Made by a program: the position numbers and the translations under genes. From DATKGL01 sp035510455 (GTDB lineage: Bacteria; Patescibacteriota; Saccharimonadia; Saccharimonadales; UBA4665), in assembly GCA_035510455.1 (NCBI GenBank), contig DATKHB010000022.1, positions 1-12,382 of the forward strand: DNA of 12,382 bases. Direction: 5' to 3'. Shown here one piece after another: positions 1-6,467 of this stretch. Every line of letters starts with the position of its first letter. Position 1 is the first letter of the stretch. The notes below the pieces were generated by a model that made no database searches, was not told the origin of the DNA, and saw only the letters and a list, made by a program, of their open reading frames with translations.

Positions 1-91
1 GCTCATCTGCCTTCCTAAACCAAGCTAGTCTAATCCTAGCTCCGTAAACCTGGAGCTGCTTCTGTGTCATTGTTCTTGTACTCACTTTCAT
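1..91 (-). CDS. N-terminus of an unrecognised protein, possibly a transposase (cut by window edge)
   Basis: An open frame reads leftward from an ATG at 89-91 and is still open after 30 codons at the window edge. The peptide starts MKVSTRTMTQKQLQVYGARI and is rich in basic and polar residues. A strong Shine-Dalgarno (AAAGGAG) sits only 2 bases before the ATG, and a TACAAT box lies further upstream. The start could resemble the helix-turn-helix head of an integrase-type transposase, but 30 residues are too few to name a family. A short inverted repeat (AGTGTC at 114-119, GACACT at 140-145) upstream would fit an insertion-sequence end. Both the identity and the mobile nature are inference. Confidence 0.4.
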   Translation of the reverse strand, partial: MKVSTRTMTQKQLQVYGARIRLAWFRKADE

Positions 92-113
92 TACTCCTTT
101 CTATTGTATTGAA

Positions 114-145
114 AGTGTCCAAGATGTTCGGTGCCTTAAGACACT
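114..145. repeat. Short inverted repeat upstream of the cut ORF
   Basis: AGTGTC at 114-119 is repeated in inverted form as GACACT at 140-145. Inside the second arm region, GTGCCTTAAGACAC (131-144) is itself nearly palindromic. The repeat lies between the promoter side of the leftward ORF and the 3' end of msrB, where the edge of an insertion sequence could fall. It could equally be a chance repeat or a weak transcript hairpin. Confidence 0.3.
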
Positions 146-170
146 ATCGTCTAGCCAAATAGCTAGAGAT
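146..170 (-). terminator. Stem-loop 3' of msrB (weak terminator candidate)
   Basis: TCTAGC (150-155) pairs with GCTAGA (162-167) around a six-base loop, and ATC (146-148) pairs with GAT (168-170) across one bulged G. This gives about 9 bp beginning 13 bases after the msrB stop. There is no following T-run on the minus strand, so it is not a classical intrinsic terminator. It may stabilise the 3' end of the argS-mscL-msrB transcript. Confidence 0.35.
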
Positions 171-182
171 CCCGATTAATTC

Positions 183-590
183 TTAACTCTTTTTTGGTTC
201 TTGTTTTTTAAAATCAAGCGCTCCGGAATTAACGCAATATCTTAAGCCCGTAGGTTTATCAGGTGCATCATCAAACACGTGTCCTAGATGACTGCCACAG
301 TTAGCGCACGACACTCCTATCCCGTAATAGCCAAAAGACATGTTGGGATCCAGCCTTAATGCACCCTTGTTAGCAATGTCATAAAAGGCCGGCCATCCGC
401 TGTTAGAATCAAATTTAGTATCACTTGCGAAAATTTTGGCACCGCAAGCCGCACAATCATACTCGCCAGTTTCCTTGTTGGCTAGCAAGCTGCCAGTAAA
501 AGGCTGCTCTGTACCCTTCTTCCGCAACAAACGATACCTTTCCGGGCCCAATTTTTCTTTCCATTGGTCTTCGGTCAGTTGAACGGCCAT
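183..590 (-). CDS. msrB: Peptide-methionine (R)-S-oxide reductase MsrB
   Basis: MsrB reduces the R-epimer of methionine sulfoxide in oxidised proteins in the cytoplasm, normally recycled by thioredoxin. The 135 residues cover the whole SelR fold. Zinc cysteines are C46/C49 (CAAC) and C95/C98 (CANC). The HLGHVF segment (101-106) and the catalytic motif RYCVNS, with C119 as nucleophile, are intact. In the E. coli enzyme a cysteine in SGCGWPSF resolves the sulfenic acid; here that position is S64 (SNSGWPAF) and no other non-zinc cysteine exists, so this is a resolving-Cys-less MsrB that must be reduced directly by a thiol partner. Its ATG lies 2 bases after the mscL stop, with no good Shine-Dalgarno, which suggests translational coupling to mscL. 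The stop is TAA. Confidence 0.95.
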   Translation of the reverse strand: MAVQLTEDQWKEKLGPERYRLLRKKGTEQPFTGSLLANKETGEYDCAACGAKIFASDTKFDSNSGWPAFYDIANKGALRLDPNMSFGYYGIGVSCANCGSHLGHVFDDAPDKPTGLRYCVNSGALDFKKQEPKKS

Positions 591-592
591 AC

Positions 593-1021
593 TTAGGTTT
601 TCTTTTTATCTAGCTTGTCGAGTTTTAGGCTTTTTATAACGACGTAAACAACCATTAGAATAATAATGAAAGTAATGGTATCGCTGATGACCTGGCCGTA
701 ATTTAGAGGGTCTTTACAGACCCCAGCGGCAGTCTTTAGACAGGCTACCTTCTGGCTGAGGTCGATACCTCCGGTAAACAAACCGATAAATGGATTCAAC
801 ATATTAGTGACAATAGACTTCACTAGCGTATTGGCTGATGTACCGATAACGAACCCCACCCCGAGCCCCACAACTCCCTGTTCCCTTATAAAGTCGACAA
901 AACCCTGGAACGGTGCCGGAACTTTTAGCGGCGGGAACTCACGCTGATGAGCGGGCTGATTGCTTATAGTCTGATTTAAGCGAACTGACCTTGATTTAGA
1001 CTTGGATTTAAACGGAGCCAT
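593..1021 (-). CDS. mscL: Large-conductance mechanosensitive channel MscL
   Basis: MscL opens under membrane tension to release solutes during hypo-osmotic shock. The 142 residues show the two-helix architecture: TM1 about 50-76 (VVGLGVGFVIGTSANTLV), the conserved NPFIGLFTGGIDLSQ loop start, an extracytoplasmic loop, and TM2 about 111-130, followed by a lysine-rich end. Relative to E. coli MscL it has about 35 extra basic, proline-containing N-terminal residues and lacks most of the C-terminal bundle helix. The loop carries two cysteines (C94, C102) that could form a disulfide, which is inference. No internal Met offers a shorter start before TM1. The gene follows argS after 52 bases and is almost fused to msrB downstream. 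A TACAAT box 7 bases before the ATG may give it its own nearly leaderless transcript. Confidence 0.92.
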   Translation of the reverse strand: MAPFKSKSKSRSVRLNQTISNQPAHQREFPPLKVPAPFQGFVDFIREQGVVGLGVGFVIGTSANTLVKSIVTNMLNPFIGLFTGGIDLSQKVACLKTAAGVCKDPLNYGQVISDTITFIIILMVVYVVIKSLKLDKLDKKKT

Positions 1022-1028
1022 TGCCTCT

Positions 1029-1034
1029 ATTGTA
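1029..1034 (-). promoter_or_regulatory. Candidate -10 box of mscL
   Basis: TACAAT on the minus strand ends 7 bases before the mscL ATG. The intervening AGAGGCA could also act as a weak Shine-Dalgarno. No convincing -35 is visible at 16-18 bases upstream. The same TACAATAGAGG string precedes the transposase gene at 12184, where the -35 is perfect. The 52-base gap to argS holds nothing else that I can support. Confidence 0.4.
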
Positions 1035-1073
1035 GCGACAACAAGCTTCTATTAAAAGTTGTTAAGCTTTAGC

Positions 1074-2738
1074 TTAGATTCTATCCGGTGCGGGGATACC
1101 TAAAACGTCTAGGCCGGATTTTAAAATATCAGAATACTTACGAACCAAGTTAACCCTAATATTTTCACGCTCATCGCCCAGCACTCTGTTATGCTCATAA
1201 AACTGATTAAAAAGCTGAGCTAATTCGTATAGATAGCCACAAAGCTGGTGAGGCAACAATTCGCTAACGGCTTTGTCTAATACATTTTGGTAGTCACCCA
1301 GTTTCCTGAGTAAGCGGCGTTCGTCTTTGTCAATATCGCCCGGCAATTCCTGAGATTCAGAAGTTACCTTGGCCAGAATGCTTCTAGAACGGGCATAAGC
1401 ATACTGAAGGTACGGTCCGCTGTTGCCTTCTAGGCTAATCGCATCGTTGACATCAAATACGAGATCACTGCCGATACGATTTTTCAGCATCGAATAACGG
1501 AGCGCGCCAACTATTGTCTGCTCTTGGCCCTCATGTGAAGATTTACGGCTGCTTAACGCCGATTTAATGGCTTCGATCAGCCAGCCGATATTAATGGCAT
1601 TGCCGGTACGGCTGCTCATCTTACCGGTCGATAGCTTAACCATGCCCGTAGAGATATTGCGAGTCATCTTGGCTACTTCAGGCATTATTAGCTCGGCCGC
1701 TTTTAGAATAACTTCAAAATATTCCTTCTGCTCGTTAGCGGTCACAATATAGCTGGCCTGAGGGTTGAAATCCTCGGCTTTTAGCTTCATCAGCCCAAGA
1801 TCCCTAGCCTCATACAGCGTTAACCCTCTTGAACTAATAAATACCCTGGTGTGCAAACCATACTTTTCGCCTTCGAATATGACCGCTCCATCGCTTTTTG
1901 TAAAAACTGGGCCGATATTGGACTCGACTATTCCTCTGCCAGCATTGTCGGCATCACGTTCCAGGTAACGTTTTTCAACAGGACGGCTGCCAATACTTTG
2001 GAAGATCCTGTCAAAATACTCAAAACTCCAGCTATTGCAGATTTCATAAACAGTTTTAAAAATTGGATCGTCTAAAACGAATGACTGCTGAGATAGATCT
2101 TCAATCTCCTTTTTTGCCGAAGCATCTTCTTCGTAGGCCGTAGAACCTTCTAGGTATTTTTGGCTTAAAAAGGTTGGCCGTTTGGTTTCTGGTATGGTCT
2201 TTAACTTATCTGGATCACCGTCAATAAAACGCAAAATAGCCCACATGCTTTTGCCAACGTGCAAGCCGACATCGCCGTGATAGCTAACCCGATGGACTTT
2301 GGCTTGGCCTAGCCCCAATAAATTAGATATCGTATCTCCTACTACTGAATTGTAGGCGTGGCCGATGTGCAGATCTTTAAATGGATTCGGATTATTGGTC
2401 TCGATGACTATCGATTGGTCTTTATAAGTCATTGGTTTGTAAGTTTCGGTTTCATTAGCTCGCTCCCATAGAGCACTCACAGAAAGACGTATATTTATAA
2501 ACCCAGGTTCGGCTATATCGACGGATTCGGCATCATCAGATAGTTTCTCTTGCAATGACTTAGCAATCTTGTCAGCTATTTCATGCGGAGCTTTGTGGTT
2601 CTGGTCGGCCAATTGTAATGCAACGTTAGTGGAATAATCGCCAAACTGTTCTTCGGGTACGCTTATAACCGGCTCAACCTCAACATCAAAGATTTCGCTG
2701 ACAACCTCTTTAATTTTTGCTTGAAGTTTTTCTCGCAT
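1074..2738 (-). CDS. argS: Arginine--tRNA ligase (ArgRS, class I)
   Basis: Charges tRNA-Arg with arginine using ATP, in the cytoplasm. The 554 residues match the usual length. Domains in order: the ArgRS-specific N-terminal additional domain (about 1-90, with FGDYSTNVALQLA), the Rossmann catalytic core with the HIGH signature intact at 124-127 (NPNPFKDLHIGHAYN), the KMSKS loop as KMSSRTGN (373-380), and the alpha-helical anticodon-binding DALR domain (about 435-554) with the conserved GPYLQYAYARSRS. The ATG at 2738 has no clear Shine-Dalgarno beyond GGGG, but an extended -10 (TGATATACT) ends exactly 6 bases before it, so a leaderless message is likely. It is first in the argS-mscL-msrB cluster and 51 bases after the DUF1361 gene. 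The stop is TAA. Confidence 0.97.
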   Translation of the reverse strand: MREKLQAKIKEVVSEIFDVEVEPVISVPEEQFGDYSTNVALQLADQNHKAPHEIADKIAKSLQEKLSDDAESVDIAEPGFINIRLSVSALWERANETETYKPMTYKDQSIVIETNNPNPFKDLHIGHAYNSVVGDTISNLLGLGQAKVHRVSYHGDVGLHVGKSMWAILRFIDGDPDKLKTIPETKRPTFLSQKYLEGSTAYEEDASAKKEIEDLSQQSFVLDDPIFKTVYEICNSWSFEYFDRIFQSIGSRPVEKRYLERDADNAGRGIVESNIGPVFTKSDGAVIFEGEKYGLHTRVFISSRGLTLYEARDLGLMKLKAEDFNPQASYIVTANEQKEYFEVILKAAELIMPEVAKMTRNISTGMVKLSTGKMSSRTGNAINIGWLIEAIKSALSSRKSSHEGQEQTIVGALRYSMLKNRIGSDLVFDVNDAISLEGNSGPYLQYAYARSRSILAKVTSESQELPGDIDKDERRLLRKLGDYQNVLDKAVSELLPHQLCGYLYELAQLFNQFYEHNRVLGDERENIRVNLVRKYSDILKSGLDVLGIPAPDRI

Positions 2739-2744
2739 GACCCC

Positions 2745-2753
2745 AGTATATCA
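2745..2753 (-). promoter_or_regulatory. Extended -10 promoter of argS
   Basis: TGATATACT on the minus strand combines a TGn extension with the -10 hexamer TATACT, which ends 6 bases before the argS ATG. The predicted start site is therefore the A of the start codon. No good -35 is seen, which is tolerable for an extended -10 promoter. Confidence 0.5.
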
Positions 2754-2789
2754 ACATCTATTTAATTACTCTTTGGAGACAGTAAAAAG

Positions 2790-3476
2790 TTATGCTTCCG
2801 CGGGTCGACCAAATTTTCGGATAATTTTTGTAGCCCGCCAGGCTAAGATATAGAAAACACTAATAAACACAAAAAATGTTAGTGTCGTAGTGAATGCCTG
2901 AACATGCCCCTTCGGGTTGGTAATTGTCTCGGAGACATCAAATAGAATCCCTGGAAAATTTATCAGTAAGTCCCACGAACTCCACCGTAGGTCCCTGCCT
3001 AAATAGATCGCATAGCTGCACAAGAATAGGCTCAGCCCTATTAAAAAAGTAGACATCCTGGCGGATATACGTTTTAGCAATTCGTTATGGATCAGAAAAA
3101 CACTTAAATATCCGAGCATTAGCCCGTTAATAATAAATGACTCAAACATTACACTGTCAAACAAAACGTGAGACTGACCAACACCTTGCAAGTGAATTAA
3201 GTCACTCACTAAGTAGAAGCTGTTGGGCAGGAAACTGAGCCATAAAACCGTCAACAGCATTGGTCGCCAGTTGAGCCAAGGCCATTTTTTAAGACAGATC
3301 AACAACCATCCGATAAACAATATCGGCAGCCAAGCTAGAAACAGATTATAGATCCAATAAATTAGGGCCGCACTATGATTAGCAATCGCATCGCCTAGGC
3401 AAAGGCCGATACTCACCAAACTAGTCAATAAAAGAAGCTTTATTAAGGCTCCCGTTCGGGAGCGTAAGAAGAGCAT
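2790..3476 (-). CDS. DUF1361 family integral membrane protein
   Basis: A 228-residue polytopic protein with about six hydrophobic segments (roughly 11-30, 43-62, 73-90, 113-131, 142-161, 197-215) and a positively charged C-terminal tail. The signatures of DUF1361 are visible: YNLFLAWLP (43-51), LPNSFYLVSDLIHL (83-96) and YLGRDLRWSSWDLL (158-171). The biochemical function of this family is not known to me. It lies 43 bases after the histidine kinase gene on the same strand, so a link with that two-component system is possible, but the gene also has its own near-perfect extended -10. The ATG at 3476 has no Shine-Dalgarno. The stop is TAA. Family confidence is high; any function would be a guess. 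Confidence 0.88.
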   Translation of the reverse strand: MLFLRSRTGALIKLLLLTSLVSIGLCLGDAIANHSAALIYWIYNLFLAWLPILFIGWLLICLKKWPWLNWRPMLLTVLWLSFLPNSFYLVSDLIHLQGVGQSHVLFDSVMFESFIINGLMLGYLSVFLIHNELLKRISARMSTFLIGLSLFLCSYAIYLGRDLRWSSWDLLINFPGILFDVSETITNPKGHVQAFTTTLTFFVFISVFYILAWRATKIIRKFGRPAEA

Positions 3477-3482
3477 AACGAT

Positions 3483-3491
3483 ATTATATCA
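3483..3491 (-). promoter_or_regulatory. Extended -10 promoter of the DUF1361 gene
   Basis: TGATATAAT on the minus strand is a consensus -10 with TGn extension. The hexamer ends 6 bases before the ATG at 3474-3476, placing transcription start on the start codon. It lies in the 43-base gap after the kinase gene, so the DUF1361 gene may be transcribed independently of the kinase. Confidence 0.6.
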
Positions 3492-3519
3492 GTTTAGGAC
3501 TTATATAACTGGGGTGAGG

Positions 3520-4614
3520 CTATTTGTCTTTGGAAACATTCAGGCTAACGACAAACTGCGCACCGCCTTCGGGATAATTACGAGCGACAATCGTCGCCCG
3601 ATTAATCTGGGCAATTTGATTTCCTAGAGCTAAGCCGAGACCGTATCCGCTGGTCTGGCCAGTTCGGGATTTATCGCCACGGTATAAACGATCAAAAATA
3701 TACGGCAGGTCACTCTCTGAAATTCCGGGGCCTTGGTCCCTGACACTGATATGATATTGATTTTTGATTTTTAGACCATCGATAAATATCTTGGTTTTAT
3801 GAGGGCTGTACTTAATGGCGTTATCGATAACTATGTTAAGGAGATGAACTAGGCTATCGAAGTTACCGCGCACCTTTGAAGGGTGGATATTAGTAACGAA
3901 CTCGATGCCTTTTTTGTCGGCGAGTTTTTGATTCTGCTCTACTGAGGCAGTAACTATAGTCTGCGCATCAAGTGCTGATAGTTTTATAGCAATAGCTTCA
4001 TACTGGCTTAAAGATAATAGATGCGATGATAGCTCTTCAAGACGTTGAACTTCTTCGAGGTTGCTTTCGATTAACCCCCGAGCGTCTTTTTCGCTAAACT
4101 TGTTCTGTTTCAGGAATACTTCATTCTCAACTCTTAGGCTAGCAAGAGGTGTTCGCAGTTCATGACTGGCATCAGCTGCAAAACGTGATTGCATCTCATG
4201 AGCATTCTCGATAGGTCTTAGAGTACGGCCAGCAAACCAGTAACTGATAATCCCCCCAATAACTAAAGCTACGACATTGATTAATACCACGTCGTAGTTA
4301 AGAGTGTGACTGATAGCGGCGTCCTGGTTAGACTCAAAATGGCTAAAGGTGCTGCCAGGGTCAGGCGGAACCGAATACATATGCAGGAACAACCTTTTAA
4401 CGGCTCCGTGCTGAGCTAGACTGGTATGATCTAGCTCCAGTTGCGCCAATCCCCTGACCCCGATGGTTAAGGATAGACTAAAGACTAAGATGACAATTAG
4501 GTAAAAGCCAGTAAGCTTAAGCCGGGCTGACCTAAAAATCGAAAATTGCTCGGTATTAACTTGAAAATACTCTTTGACCCGATCGTAAAATGATGAAAAT
4601 GAAAATCGACTCAT
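3520..4614 (-). CDS. Sensor histidine kinase (HisKA/HATPase, two TM)
   Basis: A membrane sensor kinase of 364 residues that autophosphorylates and passes phosphate to the regulator encoded just upstream. It has TM1 about 33-53, a short extracytoplasmic part of about 55 residues (54-108), TM2 about 109-128, a short linker (GRTLRPIENAHEMQSRF) in place of a full HAMP, and a HisKA domain with H151 in ASHELRTP. The ATPase domain shows the N box (VIDNAIKYSP, N265), G1 (DQGPGI), the F box (YIFDRLYRGD) and G2 (GYGLGLALG). All catalytic motifs are intact. The ATG is 9 bases after the regulator's stop without a good Shine-Dalgarno, so coupling to the regulator is likely. The signal sensed cannot be told. 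The stop is TAG. Confidence 0.94.
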   Translation of the reverse strand: MSRFSFSSFYDRVKEYFQVNTEQFSIFRSARLKLTGFYLIVILVFSLSLTIGVRGLAQLELDHTSLAQHGAVKRLFLHMYSVPPDPGSTFSHFESNQDAAISHTLNYDVVLINVVALVIGGIISYWFAGRTLRPIENAHEMQSRFAADASHELRTPLASLRVENEVFLKQNKFSEKDARGLIESNLEEVQRLEELSSHLLSLSQYEAIAIKLSALDAQTIVTASVEQNQKLADKKGIEFVTNIHPSKVRGNFDSLVHLLNIVIDNAIKYSPHKTKIFIDGLKIKNQYHISVRDQGPGISESDLPYIFDRLYRGDKSRTGQTSGYGLGLALGNQIAQINRATIVARNYPEGGAQFVVSLNVSKDK

Positions 4615-4623
4615 TTGTAAAAT

Positions 4624-5286
4624 TTAATTGACTTTGTAGCCATAGCCCCGCACCGTTTTAATGACGGCTTCCCCAGGACCAATTTTTTTGCGAACGTTGG
4701 CGACGAAAGTCTCGACCGTGTTGTGTTGTACTCGGGATTCATCCGCCCACACGTGGTCGAGCAGCTGATCCTTGCTTAAAACTTCACCCTTATGGCGCAT
4801 CAAGTATTCAAGCAGCTGGAACTCTTTGGCCGTCAGATTAACAGGCTGGGTTTTATAGATCACATCCTTGCTAATAACATTCAGTTCCAAGGCTCCCGCC
4901 TTCAAACTGTTGCCAGTGTGCGCCTTAGGACGTCGAAGCAATGCTCGGATTCTGGCCAGCAGCTCATCATAAGAGAAAGGCTTCTGTAGATAATCATCGG
5001 CGCCTACGTCTAGACCTCTTACGCGATCACCGATCGTGGATCTAGCTGTTAGCATCAATATTGGCATCTGTTCGTTGCCGTCCCGCCATGTTTTTATAAG
5101 GGCTGGCCCGTCTTTAGAACCGGGGATCATCCAGTCAAGCAGCACCAAATCATAACTATTGGAAACTGTCAGTGACTCTGCCTGATCACCGTCGAATGCC
5201 ACATCGACAATATATCCCTCTCCCTTTAATCCTTTTTCAAGGCTACGGGCAATTTTTTCTTCGTCCTCGACAACTAATATCTTCAT
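4624..5286 (-). CDS. OmpR/PhoB-type response regulator
   Basis: A 220-residue DNA-binding response regulator, the partner of the adjacent histidine kinase. The receiver domain (1-118) has the acidic pocket (E7, D8), phospho-acceptor D51 in LVLLDWMIPG, T80 and K102 in QKPFSYDELLARI. The winged-helix effector domain (about 128-220) has LTAKEFQLLEYL and ends in KTVRGYGYKVN, as is typical of OmpR-class regulators. The promoter has TTGACC, a 17-base spacer and TATAAG, ending 6 bases before the ATG; AAGGA overlapping it could also serve as a Shine-Dalgarno. Roughly 10-bp phased repeats just upstream of the -35 could be an autoregulatory site. Order of transcription is regulator, kinase, DUF1361. 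The stop is TAA. Confidence 0.95.
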   Translation of the reverse strand: MKILVVEDEEKIARSLEKGLKGEGYIVDVAFDGDQAESLTVSNSYDLVLLDWMIPGSKDGPALIKTWRDGNEQMPILMLTARSTIGDRVRGLDVGADDYLQKPFSYDELLARIRALLRRPKAHTGNSLKAGALELNVISKDVIYKTQPVNLTAKEFQLLEYLMRHKGEVLSKDQLLDHVWADESRVQHNTVETFVANVRKKIGPGEAVIKTVRGYGYKVN

Positions 5287-5292
5287 AAATTC

Positions 5293-5321
5293 CTTATATT
5301 AAACTGAGTACTTAAGGTCAA
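5293..5321 (-). promoter_or_regulatory. Sigma-70 type promoter of the two-component operon
   Basis: On the minus strand TTGACC (5316-5321), a 17-base spacer and TATAAG (5293-5298) sit in the 79-base gap after the isomerase gene. Six bases separate the -10 from the regulator's ATG, so the transcript would start at or near the start codon. Confidence 0.6.
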
Positions 5322-5347
5322 TTATTGCCTAACTTACTGTAAATTAC
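5320..5347 (-). promoter_or_regulatory. Possible response-regulator binding repeats
   Basis: Read on the minus strand, GTAATTTA (5340-5347), GTAAGTTA (5330-5337) and the weaker CAATAATT (5320-5327) follow one another with a 10-base period and abut the -35 box. OmpR-class proteins bind direct repeats spaced about one helical turn apart, so autoregulation is conceivable. The repeats are AT-rich and could be chance. Confidence 0.25.
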
Positions 5348-5365
5348 CTGCAAAATATATTGAGT

Positions 5366-6400
5366 CTATTCGGCGAGTTCATGTTTAAACTCCTCTATCA
5401 TGTCCACTGGCGTAGGATTAATCCCGTTTAATAAGGCTAGGTATAGGGAAACGAAATCCCCAAGCACTAAAGTCCACAGCAGCTGGTCGAGAAGATTGGA
5501 GCCTTCTGCTGAAACTACTATTGGGCTAGGTCTTAAGCCTGACAGAAGTTTCTCGGTCAATTCAAATCGTTTCCTGATATGTTCAATGTCCAAATTAGAC
5601 CTCAAATCAATAACCGCGTAAGGCTTGTCGACTGGTTGTTTGGTCCAGCCCAGAAACTCGTTGTGGTTGAACTCGGGGTACTGGTTGACCCAAGCTAGAT
5701 GTTTGGCGTCCTCATTAAAGTTTATTTTCCACTTATAGGCCACCGGATATAACAAAGGTCCGCTATAGACCACTATCGATTTACCTACTAACTCAAGAGC
5801 AATTTGCTTAGCTTTATTCTCTTTGGTGGGGACATCCGGTCTTAGTTTAGCGGCCGTTTGATCGATAAACTCTTGCCTGCTGACCAACAAATCGGTCGCC
5901 TTATTTGATAAATTATAGCTGTCAAATATCTTAGCCAGGGCTTTTAGGGTGAACAGTGTGGCATAGCGGGGCTGGTAGCCTACCGGTAATTTTAACGTCG
6001 GGTAGCCCTTGTCCTGAGCAAACTTTGTGAGTTCGCCGTCCGAAGCAATAATTATAATGTTCGCGCCTTTAGCTTCGGCTTCAACTAGTGCGTGTAAAGT
6101 CTCCTCGGTATTCCCGGAGTAACTGGAAGCAATAAACAGCGTAGCGTCAGAAACATACGCCGGGAGAGTGTAGTCGCGAACGATTTCCATGGGGACTGGT
6201 AAATCCAGCCATTTTTGGGTAATAAGACCAGCTAGCGCCGATCCCCCCATGCCGGCTAGTACTACATTATTAACCGTAGTCTGTTTGGCGTTTATATCAA
6301 ACTCAACTTTGAGCTGCTGGGATTGTTTTTCGGATATTCCGAGAGCGTCCTGGGGATCATGAATATGAATATATTTAAGGTCATCAAGCATACTCACCAT
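5366..6400 (-). CDS. Bifunctional phosphoglucose/phosphomannose isomerase (SIS domain)
   Basis: Interconverts glucose 6-phosphate or mannose 6-phosphate with fructose 6-phosphate, linking glycolysis and sugar-nucleotide supply. From the chosen start the protein has 344 residues with two SIS lobes. Visible motifs are AGMGGSALAG (GMGGSA about 50-55), the sugar-phosphate loop SSYSGNTEET (about 92-101), GYQPRYA (141-147), NHNEFLGW (245-252), and the typical C-terminal INPTPVDMIEEFKHEL. The frame extends upstream to a GTG at 6451, but AAGGAG four bases before the ATG at 6400 and the unlikely extra N-terminus favour 6400. It is divergent from the acidic-protein gene, with 67 bases between the starts. 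The stop is TAG. It is related to the archaeal bifunctional Pgi/Pmi enzymes rather than to E. coli Pgi. Confidence 0.9.
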   Translation of the reverse strand: MVSMLDDLKYIHIHDPQDALGISEKQSQQLKVEFDINAKQTTVNNVVLAGMGGSALAGLITQKWLDLPVPMEIVRDYTLPAYVSDATLFIASSYSGNTEETLHALVEAEAKGANIIIIASDGELTKFAQDKGYPTLKLPVGYQPRYATLFTLKALAKIFDSYNLSNKATDLLVSRQEFIDQTAAKLRPDVPTKENKAKQIALELVGKSIVVYSGPLLYPVAYKWKINFNEDAKHLAWVNQYPEFNHNEFLGWTKQPVDKPYAVIDLRSNLDIEHIRKRFELTEKLLSGLRPSPIVVSAEGSNLLDQLLWTLVLGDFVSLYLALLNGINPTPVDMIEEFKHELAE

Positions 6401-6411
6401 TAAACTCCTTG

Positions 6412-6420
6412 TGCTATAAT
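6412..6420 (+). promoter_or_regulatory. Extended -10 promoter of the plus-strand acidic-protein gene
   Basis: TGCTATAAT is a consensus extended -10 (TGn plus TATAAT) on the plus strand. Predicted transcription starts near 6427, giving a leader of about 40 bases that carries AAGGGGG (6457-6463), 4 bases before the ATG. It lies in the 67-base gap shared with the divergent isomerase gene, whose own -10 I cannot fix (TATACT at 6433-6438 and TATATT at 6428-6433 are candidates). Confidence 0.55.
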
Positions 6421-6467
6421 TCTGCTTAATATAGTATAACGTAAAGATCACATTTTAAGGGGGATAT

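Noticed and set aside
1022..1073. Hairpin between argS and mscL using the two AAGCTT copies
   Set aside because: The repeats are direct and individually palindromic rather than nested; no stable stem with a T-run results.
1567..2075. Plus-strand frames inside argS
   Set aside because: They overlap one another and lie antisense to conserved ArgRS domains; treated as shadows.
6401..6451. Longer isomerase start at GTG 6451
   Set aside because: No Shine-Dalgarno, the extra 17 residues do not look like the family, and the ATG at 6400 has AAGGAG at good spacing.
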